Positions 11,509 through 22,561 of a DNA stretch of 64,000 bases are shown piece after piece. The DNA comes from Chaetomium olivaceum (lineage: Eukaryota; Ascomycota; Sordariomycetes; Sordariales; Chaetomiaceae): NCBI GenBank assembly GCA_039881045.1, contig JAYWVB010000008.1, positions 248,001 to 312,000 of the forward strand, read 5' to 3'. The first letter of the stretch is position 1. Each line of letters begins with the position of its first letter. The position numbers were made by a program, and so were the translations under genes. Under the pieces are notes generated by a model that worked only from the letters and a program-made list of their open reading frames with translations, ran no database searches and was not told where the DNA came from.

Positions 11509-12635
11509 ATTGCGGTCGAGTATTCGGCTTTCAATGTTGACTGGGGAGTTCTAAGTTGGAAGATTGTGAGGGGAGGTCCGTGACGGAGAGGTCTTACACT
11601 TGCTCTGGAATGGGACACGTGCGAGAAAACTCCAGGAAGAAGTTCTCCGTTGTTATGGTTGTTCGGAAAACTGTACCCCCTGTTGGTGCGAGACTTGGCC
11701 GTTCCACAAATGCCGCTGAGCCCTTTTGGTTGTATTGCATGGGCCCACACAATATGCCTGCATGGACTGCTCAAGTCCCCCTTCTGGTGTCACACTGTCA
11801 CGAACTCACAAGAGTAGAAAATGGAGATGTGTGATATCAAGGTTCACCGTACGTGGTACGACGAACTACTGGATGGATGATCATCTCCCCCTTGACCACT
11901 CACACATTGAGAATGTCTCGGTCTCAGGTGACCGCGCTCCCGTTTTTCGCCGCCACTAGACCATGAGTGATCGAGCATTGGAAAGTTACAAGGCGTATGA
12001 GCACTCAGCTACGTGGGCTCGGCAATGTGACCACGACGCGAAGATGGTTCGGTGTCACGTTGCAGCTAATTATTGTCTGCAAGAGGCAATCCCTCAACTC
12101 AAAGACCGCATGGAACTTACATGCAACTGGACGAGAGTTTGCAAGGCAGCTGTGACTAGGAAGAGAAGCCGACATACCCGGAACTGTTACGGCCCTGTTG
12201 AGGTACGTGGACACCGCCTTTGCCTATCACACCTTGTGGCGATGCATTCTGTACAGTGTATCGAAGTTTCGTTTTCGACCGATCCATGAAACACTTCAGA
12301 CTCCTTTTAGTTTCACAATGAGCCGGGGCGGAGTCATCCCCCTCCTCTTCACTTTGTGACAACGCCGCTATCCCCATTTCGCGATCTCTCAGCAATGCAG
12401 TTCGACTTCCCCAAAGGCCAAACTATCGTTAATAAGCAAGCCGCAGTTGCTCCAAATCCCTTCCCTCGTCTTTCCAAATAAATATTTCATACCCGTCCGT
12501 TGCCGGGTGGTAGGTGGCGGTCAGTGGCTAATTCCGGAGTATCAATGAGAGTTGTTGTCCCCATTCTTCACGCCCGATAAAGTTTTATGGTTGGCGCCAG
12601 TCAGTGCTACAATTATTGACCAAAATCAAGTGACC
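11509..12635. other. Intergenic, nothing recognised
   Basis: Only short open frames without conserved motifs. The reverse strand next to 11509 should hold the promoter of the dehydrogenase. No repeat or RNA gene seen. Confidence 0.5.
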
Positions 12636-14754
12636 CTATTTCCGTATAACGGTCCACACGACAACAATCAGAGTATATAAACAGTATACCCCAACAACCG
12701 TTGCCGTAATTTCCGCAATTCTCACCATTTGGATCTTGTACTCACTCCAGTACCACGGTGAAAACGTGCCAAAAAGCACTAGAAAGATGTAACCAGAATG
12801 GATGATCGTTCCAAACAAAACCATCAAGACATGCTTCCCCGGCCGGCTGCCCGGCTCCCGCAACCACTTGTCCAGCCCTAAACCGACGAGGAAGGTGTTG
12901 AAGCACGCTAGCGGCACCGTGGCCAGACTATACATCCCCCCATACCTAATCCAGAATTGTACGAGGTTGAACTGCGGCATAGTAGGACCATCCAAGGTTT
13001 CCCCAAAGCCGAAGACAAACAAGAATACAAGAATGCACCATGCAGATATAGACGCGCATTCAAAAAGAATGCAATGAACTATCCAGAAGGTGTCGTAGTA
13101 ATTCCGGACGAGCCAGTCTGGGGGGCCCTCGACGGCTGAGTCATGATGATCCGTCATGTTCAGGCCTTCTCTGAACAGCAGGTTTCTCAGAGGATCCACA
13201 GGCTGGGTGGACCCAGTATCGGTGTCACTCTCGGCGGCGGTCGCCGGTAATGATGGCAGCATCGCCGTGGAGGGGACCTTTCGCTTGGTCTCGACCGAGA
13301 AAGTCCCCATAACCCCTAGCACGGGCATTACGAGAAGAAGAACTGGCAGTATTTGGCCGTAGGTCCACTGCGTCTCTTCCTCCAGAACCTCAGGATCGAG
13401 GGTGTTGCGCGAGAGGAGAAGTTTGACGGTGCCCCAGGCGAGGATGCACATGAGCCAGAAGAGCTGTGGGTCCGGTTGAATTAGCGAGAGGTCGATCGTA
13501 GGGTTCGTGGGTTGAATGGTGGATGCTGCTTACCTCGGAAAGCATCGATGAGAAGAGGTCGACTTGGAGACGCAGCATAAGAAGGAGGGCAAGAACTGGG
13601 AGTGTGATAAGGCGGAAAATCAACTTTTGTCGGACCGAGGGCTGGCATTTCGCCCGAGCTAAGTCCTGGCCCCAGTCCTGGAAACGGAACAGCCATAGGA
13701 GACTCCGGTGGAGCAGTCGGCTGATTGGGCGCGTCAAAAGTCGGCTTGCAAGTCCGGAAAGAGGTTCAAAGAGCTTCACGGTTCGTGTGAGGAAGGTGAA
13801 GACAAGCAGAACGATGGAGAAGACTGCCCCATGAAAGGGGCCATTGTCTCCAAGGAAACTTGACCGAAATGTGCATGGCCACGGGTACGAGGGACAATAT
13901 TGAGACTCCCAAATCCAGCTAGCAGATGTGGGCTAAAGAAAACAGGCACCTGGAAGAGCTTGCAGGTCGGCCCTAGTTAGAGTTCCCTTGCCGTAGTAGT
14001 CGTAATAAGACGAAGACCATCGGAAGTATGCCGTTGGGACAATTGCGGTGATCAGCATGGCGAGAAGAACCAGCGTTATAAGAAACCGGATGTTTCTGTG
14101 CCATGGACGAGTCGCGAGGTAATCTCGGATAGACATAAGGCTGGACATATGAGCCACCGTCGAAAACCAGGCGAGGTATACCATGATCTGCCAGTGGTAT
14201 GATGATAGACCGCAGTCCATGACCATAAATCCGCTGACCAAGATTGCTAGGCCGGTGACCATTTGGACGTCACAAAGAGTGAGAATGCTCTATATCCCGG
14301 TTAGTCCGGCGAGCCACGATGTTGCTTTCTCGTTGAAGCACCCACCTTCCGCAAGGCGACAGAAAGGTCGAGGCTCGCGGCATACGCCGACCAAGAATTC
14401 GGGGCCAATGTTAAGGCTCGGCGGATTATCCCGCGAGACCAGCCCAGAAATTTGACATCGATTGGATTTGGCTTGCAAGCTGGCTCAAATACAGAGCCTC
14501 GGCATGGAACTTGGGCATGTCGAGGTGTCGGGTCATAGACAGTCATGTAGTTGATGAGCAGGACCAAAAGAACGACATATCCCGTGCCGACAAACCCCAC
14601 CAGAACCTATTATAAAACATTAGCTCCATGTAGTGCAACCGCCTTGACCCGCAGAACCCGCCGGACGTACTCCAGTTCCGGATATGTCATTGTTGGCCTC
14701 GAGCTGTCTTGGCTGTAGACTCGTGCAGTTCAAAGGTGGGCATCGGTTGGACAT
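12636..14754 (-). CDS. Large multi-pass membrane protein of unknown function, one in-frame TAG
   Basis: Four exons (14754-14671, 14606-14346, 14289-13534, 13463-12636) sum to 1929 bases, exactly 643 codons. The start MSNRCPPLNCTSLQ leads into VLVGFVGTGYVVLLVLLINY (TM1), then NPIDVKFLGWSRGIIRRALT, MVTGLAILVSGFMVMDCGLS, YHWQIMVYLAWFSTVAHMSS and several more hydrophobic helices to the C-terminus, about 8-10 in all. It belongs to a fungal family of multi-pass proteins that I recognise by pattern but that has no known role. All splice sites are ordinary. The only defect is a TAG at 13933-13935 where the frame otherwise runs on into SASWIWESQYCPSYPWPC. A CAG to TAG change would explain it. Whether the stop is real, a read error or corrected in RNA cannot be told from sequence. 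Confidence 0.65.
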
Positions 14755-16818
14755 TGTAGTGTAGGTTGTGCTATGGCCATAGAAAAGTCTAAATAGCGCA
14801 ACTAGGACTGACGGGGAGTGCTTCGAGATAAAACCATCAGTACCTTGGCAAGCAGATGACAATTTGGCATGGAAATGGGTTCGCAAGGCTCCCGGGCCTA
14901 AACGTGTGCCTAGCTGCGCCTCGTCTGCGTTGAACAAAACCACTGGACGCCTGCATTAGCTGAAAATGTGTCGCAGTATAGGCATGGCTCGTTCAGCTCT
15001 TATGAGCTTGGCATTCGTAAGAGAGCTTGGCATGCAGAAAAAGGGCGGTCTCTTCCGTATATAAACCACCTTCACATAGCCGCTCTGTTTTACACAGAAC
15101 ATGGCACTTTTTACCAACGATTTTCAACTATCAGAAGCTCCCTGCAGTGTGACAAAATGTAGTGACACACCACTTGCTTTTTTTGGAGGTTTGATAAAGG
15201 GAACGGGAAGGGAGAAAGCCAATTGGAGCCCAAAGTTGATCGTCCTATCACAGAGCACAGGGTAGAACGTGTCCACGAACCACAACACACACAACCGAAA
15301 CAGGAGCCTTGCACCCTCTAGCTGATTAAACCGGGCACTATGACCGTTACGGGCTGGCGGGTAACATCGAACTGCCATCTCGGGGCGCTGTGTTAAGAGG
15401 GCCGTACAAAATCATAGATGAAGATACATATACAGAAGCGGATTGCGAACAACTTCCTCGTGGACTGGAGCCGCACACCCTTAAAAGGCTCAATACAAAT
15501 CCCGGAATCGTCAGGTTGGCCCTCTCTCAAACACGTGCACGTTCCATCAGTGACCGAGTCATCCGTCGTTTACTTAGATGCATCATGTCGGCCAGCATGA
15601 AGACCGCATCCTCCTCCCAGAAGCTATCCATAACAACACCCAGGCCTGCCTCGCCTGAAACCACGCATACGTTTCTCTAAAGCAGCACACCTTTTGGTGC
15701 TACCAGATTGCCAGGGCCCTCAGCTACCCCCACAGCCGCAGCATGCCGCATTCGGACCTTTTTCCGCCCGGCCAACTTCCCTCGTCCACGAGACCGTCGC
15801 AGGCGGCAGGCGCGCGGAACCTGTTGCTCGCCAACTTTAGCAGCTCGGTGGGCGAGGAACTCGAGATGGATGGGTTGTTGCTTCCCGATGGCCCGTTTCA
15901 CAAGCTAGGCTATGTTTAATTCGCGCGAGCGTCGCGCTGGACCTGTTCGGTATGGACTCGACATTCTGCACGATTATACTGACTTGTGGTCGTGCAAGGC
16001 GACCCGTGACCAGGTTGGGCTGTCTGACGAGCAGCTGGGCAGGGAGGGGGAATATTGCGTGTCCCAATTTCAAGTAGGACAAGCTCCCTTGCGATCTCGA
16101 TCGTCTGCCGGCAAGCGATGTGGCCTTGAAGGACCGGAAACAGCATTTGCCACCGCGAAGGAGGCGCTGACGTGTTTGGGCGCGTCTCTCGGGTTACACA
16201 GGTACAGGGCTCTTCGCTGAACGATTGTACGAACGAAAGAGGTGGGTTGTATCCACTAAAGCAGAATTCGGAATAGATCGGAAGATAATTATGAATGGAA
16301 TCCGTGGCAACTGGTGCCTGGCGATCGGAGCCCTTCTCAGTTTCAACATTACCTAAAAATACGAGTACGATTCAGGAAGTGAAAGTCGCGCCTCAACCAA
16401 GACGGCCGTTTATGATCATGACAAGCGGGGTTATATCACAAACCGGAAGATGTCAAGGGGGTTCCAATCCAACTAAACTAGGTGTGTACAAGTTCAATCC
16501 TGGGCGTCGCTACTAGGTACCCTCCTCGAATACGACATGACGATGCTCATTGATCGTCGAGCCGCAAGTCCTAGGCTTCCTTAGGGATAATCAACCGCCT
16601 TCAAGTTGTTTGTCAAGGCTGTCTTGCTCCCAGCTCGAACACTCCAGGGCGCCATTTACACAACGCAAGACCTCGGCCTCCCACAGAACTCAGCCAATCC
16701 GGGAGCCTGTACAGTTCTGACGCATCGCAAGTATGGTCGGGCCAAACACCCGTCGGACATACTGATGGAGGTAGTTGGTGGGGTAGCAAGGCCGGCAGAT
16801 GCGACTGAAATGGTGCCC
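14755..16818. other. Long region without a convincing gene; one possible coding relic
   Basis: Most of it shows nothing. Between about 15690 and 15910 the plus strand reads MPHSDLFPPGQLPSSTRPSQ, then NLLLANFSSSVGEELEMDG, then LLLPDGPFHKLG. A different frame at 15950-16070 reads YGLDILHDYTDLWSCKATRD, then QVGLSDEQLGREGEYC. These look like protein, but they are interrupted by stops and I do not recognise the family. Treat as a weak candidate for a decayed gene. Confidence 0.25.
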
Positions 16819-17429
16819 TTAAGTCTTACGTTTGGTGATGCGGTTCGACCCATGCTTAGGCGCTTTCCCCTTGTTGCGTGCTCGGGGGCCTGACAAACGC
16901 TGCAATAAAGAAGCAACATATCCGGGGGGTCGCTTGGCCTCCTGAAGATTGATCCTGTGTTCGTCGAGCATTGTGTAGGCCCGGAACTCTTGGAAGCTGT
17001 CCCATATTTTCACAGGTTTTCCGGTCCGCCGCGTATCGATGAGGTCGACAATGTTGACGAGGGTATTATTGAGCTGTTTCTTGCACTCTGCGACCGAGTC
17101 GCTGGGATCAATGCCGACTTCGTGACAGAGGGCTTGGTAGCCTCGGAGTTTTATCTCTTCGGGGTGAGCTTTCTCTCTTCTTCCTCGTTTATGGCGTCAA
17201 GTGGTTGCGGTGGGGGAAGAAATGCAGTTCGAGTTCCTCTCTCATGGCGATTGTGCGTTGTTTGGTGTATTTTTGTGAACCAGGAATCCATTCTTGCGAT
17301 GAGGCGAGTCGACCAAACTCATCGTCGAATGATGACGCGTCGTTAGGTTTAAAATTTTCGTACTTTGAAAAGTGAGACTGCGACGGCGGTGGCGCACCCG
17401 TCTCCTTCGTCTGCTGTGACGACCGACAT
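16819..17429 (-). pseudogene. Conserved fungal hypothetical protein, frameshifted
   Basis: On the minus strand one frame gives SHFSKYENFKPNDASSFDDE, FGRLASSQEWIPGSQKYTKQ and RTIAMREELELHFFP (about 17380-17215). A second frame gives HPEEIKLRGYQALCHEVGID, LVNIVDLIDTRRTGKPVKIW and DEHRINLQEAKRPPGY (about 17170-16900), ending at a TAA at 16819. The two halves form one soluble protein of a family I associate with Sordariomycete hypothetical proteins of unknown function. A frame change lies near 17195. The ATG at 17429 (MSVVTADEGDG) is the likely start but would need another shift near 17390. A pyrimidine-rich tract on the coding strand (17630-17560) sits just upstream, as in fungal promoters. Confidence 0.5.
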
Positions 17430-17556
17430 TTGCGGAATCGTGAAAGGTTAAATGGGGTTTGTCAATCACGTTTAGAAACGCGTCGTTGGCGCGCAAGTTG
17501 CGTTCAGTGACAGCCCCGCCCAAAAAGGCTAGGCTCAGCAAAACGTGATCGGTCGA

Positions 17557-17640
17557 AAGAGAAAAGAGAAGGACAGAGAAAAAAAGGGGAAAAGAGAGAA
17601 GAAAGGAAAGAAGAGAAGGATAAGGAAGGAACCCGGATGG
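17557..17640 (-). promoter_or_regulatory. Pyrimidine-rich (CT) promoter tract
   Basis: About 80 bases are almost pure C/T when read on the minus strand (A/G on plus). The tract lies 130-210 bases upstream of the likely start of the minus-strand hypothetical gene and about 150 bases before the plus-strand HNH gene. CT-rich tracts close to the start are usual in filamentous fungal promoters. The length also allows a triplex (H-DNA) structure, which is inference. Confidence 0.45.
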
Positions 17641-17791
17641 AAGAAAACGTAAATCCGAGTCAATGAAACCAGGGTAGTAAACCCTAACCCTCTAGTCACA
17701 ACGATGCGCGTGGGACAGCGAAGTTCTGCTCCTCGCGTTCTTGCTTTTTTCATAAGAATTCTGAAACCAGTGCAAACCAGACACACGCAAG

Positions 17792-19020
17792 ATGCGACTA
17801 CGCCCTGCCGCAAACGAGCCAGGAACCCTAAACCACAATCATAGTGCACTGCAGCATCGTAAGATTAACTTCCTCCATCCTGGATATCCGGGAAACGCGG
17901 TGCTTCTATCGCTACCGGCACTTGATGACGGCGGCATTGACTTCGACACGGCTCTGACGGCCTGCGGGCTCATCGCCGGCAATCGGTGGAATGATGGGTC
18001 CTTCTCGTCAGACCGTACCGGGGCCATGATCGTGGAGCGCCCGGAGGATGGCATCCTGCGCGAGCCGCGGTACTTTTTCCAACTTCCTGGCCCGCTCGAC
18101 CCTCATACCCCATCGTACCGCGCTTTTCAGATTGGCGCTTCCCGCATGGCGATTTGCCGCTTTTGTGGCAAGAGTGGGCGACGGATACGTCTGTGGCGCG
18201 TGCGGGAGGGGAGATAGGTCGGCGATGCGTGGTCTCTAATTGCGGCGACGGTTTGGAGACGGCGCACCTGCTACCGGCCGCCGAGGACGACTGGTGGCTT
18301 TCGAACGAAATGCAGCAATACTCGCTTACGCAGTTGTTCTCAAGCAACCCTATTGACCGGCCGGCGAACCTGCTGACGCTGCGGGCGGATCTTCATCGTG
18401 TTTTTGATGAGAGACATTTCTGTTTTGTACCAAAGGTCGGGGAAGTGAACGTGGAGCGTGACGGAGCCACAACGGCGCGAGGGACGCCGCAGCTTGTTTT
18501 CCACGTCTTCAACTTGACACTTAGCGGACAGCTCCCGAATCTCTGGCACAACCGCGCCGTACACCCCATCCCAGCAGCTGTGATGGCCGAGTGTCTTTTT
18601 GCACGTTTTGCCTGGACGATATTCAGCCCTCTGATCTTTGACGTGTTCCTCCCCTCGGCGCCCGTGCCGAGGCGCTTACTCCTGTGGAATCGAGAAACTG
18701 GGGAATGGGAAACTGAGAACACCAGTCCCGAGATGTGTAGGAAGATATGGAAGAATGCCCGGTCGCGCTCTCCTAAGAAGAGAAGCGTGCCGACGCCAGC
18801 TGATGCCGCCGAGGAACTGCTAGCAGCGGAGGGCCTCGGTGTGTTTGACAGCGCCTCCTTCGAAACCGATGAATCTGAGAACGATGGCTCCTACGAGGAC
18901 GAGCATATTACACCGGAGCAGGAACAAGAAGAACCTCGGGGCCGTTCACTGAAGCGAAGGCGCAGTCTGGAACAAGACAACGGTGGCAGATCTTGGCCGC
19001 GGAGAAAGATGGGTCTTTAG
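17792..19020 (+). CDS. HNH nuclease domain protein (HNH_2 type), one frameshift
   Basis: This intronless gene codes for a fungal protein with an HNH_2-like module. The N-terminal 110 residues (INFLHPGYPGNAVLLSLPAL onward) form the usual leader domain. The core reads RCVVSNCGDGLETAHLLPAA, then a WWLSNEMQQYS block, then RPANLLTLRADLHRVFDERH. The AHL, N and DLHxxFD elements match the H-N-H metal centre. The C-terminus is acidic, ending in a basic KRRRS-type tail that could be a nuclear signal. The frame breaks near 18105, in or beside a CCCC run: DPHTP in one frame is followed by IVPRFSDWRFPHGDLPLLWQ in another, which reads on to the stop at 19020. These proteins are common and expanded in fungi; their biological role is not settled, and the nuclease activity is assumed from the motif. 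Confidence 0.7.
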
Positions 19021-19799
19021 CTATCGGACAATAGTTCTCCGTTAGCTGCCCACTGCAGCAATCACAGAAGCCGCGATCTTCTTCCATGTTTAAGAATATG
19101 CAACCCCCCCCCTCAACCTGCAATTTCCATGTTCATAGCCATGACTAAGGTATTGCCCCAAGATTGCGGTCAGTCAACAAGGCATAATTTTCCGGTCACC
19201 TTGCGTAACAGTCAACAACCGTACAACACGTCTGGGTATAAAAATCAGGTGACATCATCTATTATAAGGAGACGATAATTTCACATAACGGCGCTTATTT
19301 TCGGGTTTTCTTTTTTCTTTTTCGTTTGGAACAGCTGCCACAGATACAAGAGGGGGTTGGGGGGCCTGGAACCTGCCTTGTGATTCGACTTAGTGTGCGA
19401 CCAGTGTGAACCGAACAATCTTCTTGTGTTCATGAATCGCCTCTGTGATGGACAGGACTTGAGATGTACATGACCTGTTCGCTGGCAAGTAACATCATAC
19501 ATGGTAATGATCCATGATGTTGACCCGAAGCATGAGTCACTCTGGATTGAGGAACAGCCGGTTGTTACTGACAGCATGCCGGACTCACTATCTACGGATT
19601 CTGTTATCTCTTTCTGTCCTATGTGGAAATGGCAAAAATAGCCATCATGTTTGTGCGTGGGGTTCCCCACAGCTGGCAAGCTCTGTGTACCTATTTAAAC
19701 CTGCAATCTTCTCACCCTTTTTCTCTTCAACATCCGGCAGTTCGAGTCCCTTCTTTTTCAAGCAAACAGAATTTTATTCACTTCACCACTCCAGTCGCG
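19021..19799. other. Intergenic, promoter of the small membrane gene at its right end
   Basis: No coding region is supported. From about 19685 to 19790 the plus strand is rich in C and T (TTCTCACCCTTTTTCTCTTC and similar), a likely promoter/5' UTR for the gene starting at 19800. Confidence 0.45.
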
Positions 19800-20470
19800 A
19801 TGTCGCTCTGGGAATCCATTTCGACGGCGACCGCGCGTCATCTTTGCTGTAGGGTGCTAGCTTTTCTCTTTGAGTCCGCTGTCCAGATCGTCCTCTTCTC
19901 TATCGACGCGACCGAGGGCGGTATCAGCGAAATCAAGTATCTTGGCGTAAGTCCTCTTCCATCCCTCCCCCCCCTCTGGGCCTCCTTCTCAGACCAGCGA
20001 CGCTAAATATAATCCCCTTTTAGCTCTGGTTTGGCCTCATGCTCAATGGCAACCAAGTGGTCACCCTAGCTGATCCCAACCATCGATTCCGGCATTTACC
20101 TCCTCTGTGTATCATCTTCTCGGACCTTATGATCATGATCCTTCTGGGCGCCAGCCTCCTACACGACTACGTCGTTTCTTGGTCCGGCTTCGAACGGGGC
20201 CGTCAGTTTCAATACACTGAGTCCTTTGCCGCCCAATTCTATCTAGTATACATGGTTCTGTAAGCTTCCCCTCCAACACACTTCCCCTTATCTTACTCAA
20301 GCAACTAACCACCCCACAGTGCGATGCATGGCGTCCTTATATTCATGTCGGCATACGACTTTTTCCTTTCTGAACGCCTTGATAGTAGGCCACGCGCTGG
20401 GAATGAGGAGGAGGGGATGCTGGATACTTTGCCCCCGCATGACCAGTCCAGGAGTTCTGAACATCATTGA
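19800..20470 (+). CDS. Small three-exon membrane protein of unknown function
   Basis: Exons 19800-19946, 20024-20259 and 20320-20470 sum to 534 bases and give an intact 177-residue protein. Hydrophobic stretches lie in exon 1 (RVLAFLFESAVQIVLFSI), exon 2 (CIIFSDLMIMILLGASLL) and across the exon 2/3 junction (FYLVYMVLAMHGVLIFMSAY), so about three or four membrane helices. The C-terminus is charged. Both introns have good ends (GTAAGT..TTTTAG, GTAAGC..CCACAG). The start is the first ATG after a CT-rich leader and fits a MSLWESIS beginning. I do not recognise the family. A contracted, damaged relative lies 600 bases downstream. Confidence 0.6.
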
Positions 20471-21089
20471 TGTCTTAAATTCCCGGAGGCTCAAGTCCAA
20501 AAGGATAATGCTAAGCTCCAGAGAATATGTCAGAGTAACCATGGCAAGCAATAAATGAACCCACTCTTCTGGTGCTCTACGTATAAGGTAGTTAACGAAA
20601 AAGATTGGTGCACATGACAGTTCGATATGAATGGGGCGACGTAAAAACGGTTGTCGAGTGCGTTGTTTGCAGAGCAGCCAAGGTCAACTTTGGGTTGGTG
20701 CGCGCGTTGTTGAGGAATAAGGTGCGTCCCTTAACCTTGGATGTTTCCAAAGATGGGACCAGTACGTACATATTATCTGGGTACACACCTATATGGGCTG
20801 TTCCCTGTCAGCTGTTACCCGACTTAGGTAGTCTGTGGCTCGCTTGGACAAGAAGCTTGTTTTCATAAATCGCCTTTAGCACGCAGAACCCAGCGCTACT
20901 TGCGTTGTTCCCGCTCGCCTACTTCTCCGCCTGGGACACTCCTAGGTCTCTTTATTTTGCATTCCGGACAAGACCTTATCAAGCGATTCTAACATCCCAT
21001 TTTTTAGCATCCTAGATCTCAATTCACAACCTCGACCGCCTCGTTCTCGCGTCCCCGCCACAGCGTCAACCCGACCAAGACCCGACTTT

Positions 21090-21354
21090 GTAGTACCCAC
21101 GTTCATCTTTTCTGCCGAGCGCTGGCCCTTCTTGTGCAGTTCGGTCTCTTGATCGTTCTCCTTTATATCGCCGTGGCCGATGGCGAGCCACGTTTCCCTT
21201 GTGTCTACGTTTTGGTAAGCTTTCCATGGACTTCACAGCCAGTCACTTGACCTCGCTGAAGCAACTAACTTTTTTGAAGTGCCATACATCTCACCGTTCT
21301 GGCGGTCTCGGTCTACGACTTTCGCGTCCGGAGACGCTCCAAGGGTCGGTGAGG
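21090..21354 (+). pseudogene. Contracted degenerate copy of the small membrane gene
   Basis: The plus strand reads HLFCRALALLVQFGLLIVLL then YIAVADGEPRFPCVYVL, an intron-like stretch (GTAAGC at about 21218 to GAAG near 21280), and AIHLTVLAVSVYDFRVRRRS to a TGA. The first part resembles exon 1 of the 19800 gene (CCRVLAFLFESAVQIVLFSI) and the last resembles its exon 3 (AMHGVLIFMSAYDFFLSERL), including the intron position. Most of exon 2 is missing, there is no ATG, and the splice phase is off by one base. I infer a tandem duplicate that lost its middle. Confidence 0.4.
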
Positions 21355-21360
21355 CGGTGG

Positions 21361-22561
21361 TCATAGGGAAGGAGTGACACTGCCCCATTTTGAATACCTA
21401 CCTAGTCCGAGTATCATTGATTCCCTCAATTTCTTGTGGATTAAGATGCTGAGGGAAAGCCTGAAGGTATTGTCAATTGCAGTCGGTAATTGCACCTGCT
21501 GTCAATCCTTCACACAAGCTGTCACCATCAAGCCCCAGAGAAGATGCCAATAGCCAGTCATTTATGAACATGCACTGGACCTCTTTTCCTGTAGTGTGCC
21601 TACTCATAATTCAAAAGGTATTCATTCCTAAAGTGCCAGACCCTGTAACAGGCCACACGTTGGCGTTGAAGTGATGCACAAGGCGAGGCGGGAATGGACT
21701 AGATTGCTTCGAATGAAGAGAGAAAGAGAGAAAGAGCTAAGCTACAGGAAGAAAGAGACAGCTTTATCGTGTTGCTGAAACGGGGCATGGAAGGTTCTAG
21801 CATAGTCCATCCAAGTGGGACTCGAACCCACCAGGTTCTGGCATCGCCGAACCTACCCACGGGCCCAGCCCGTCACAGACCCCTTGATGACTAGATAGTC
21901 ATGGGCTGGTTCTGAAGCCTGGAGCAAAATATTCCTCTTTACACCGCTCCTAGCAACTCCTAGTTACCACTTGATACGGTAATTTGCGCCTGTCTCTGTG
22001 TGCCAGAGCCGCGCCGCAAGGCCTCCAAGTAGATGTCTCAAACCCTTTGATCAAGGTTAGACATGGCGCACCAGGTCCCGTTACACAGTCACTGTCAGTG
22101 ACACCTCGGACTCTAGGTTAGACACTTCGTACGACGATTTGTGTATTTCACATCTCACACAAAATTCCATGAAGTGGTCCAAGTTCCCGCCGTTTGTAAA
22201 CTCGAGTCTCAAACACGAGATACCGCAAGCAGATACATTTGATCAATAGACTGACATCCTGCTCTTTTATGCAGAACCCATGGTTCAAGCTGCAAAACAT
22301 ACCCACCGCGAGATCAACGAACAAACTGAGCCAAAAAAGAAAGGAAAGAAAAATAAGAACGGAGAAGACGCTCAATACAACCGAAAGAATGCTCCTAGCG
22401 CCACCCGTCGTAATATCACGCTGTCAACCTCGCTGCTTGTCCTGTAGTTAGTAGCATCGAATCCCCAGCCCAGCCGAGCAGATTACCCACGACCTTCTGC
22501 GTAGGTAAGATCCCCTCCGTCCCGCCCTCGGTCAGATAATCCCCCTCGCCTGCCCACACCC
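21361..22561. other. Intergenic with a tRNA-like segment
   Basis: No protein gene is supported. An AG-rich stretch (GAGAGAAAGAGAGAAAGAGC) lies near 21718-21740. Next to it, around 21806-21880, is a tRNA-like sequence on the minus strand, listed separately. Confidence 0.4.
21806..21895 (-). repeat. tRNA-like / SINE-like element
   Basis: Read on the minus strand, GGTTCGAGTCC near 21820 is a perfect match to the Pol III B-box consensus GGTTCGANTCC and sits in a perfect 5-bp T-arm, GTGGG-TTCGAGT-CCCAC. The rest does not fold into a convincing full tRNA: the acceptor pairing is only partial and no clear anticodon arm or A box is seen. An AG-rich tail follows on the plus-strand left side. A related sequence occurs at about 46470-46550. 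A degraded tRNA or a tRNA-derived SINE are both possible. Confidence 0.3.

Noticed and set aside
13933..14262. Separate 109-residue membrane protein
   Set aside because: It is an internal exon piece of the 642-residue membrane protein; splice sites at both ends and the continuing frame place it in the larger gene.
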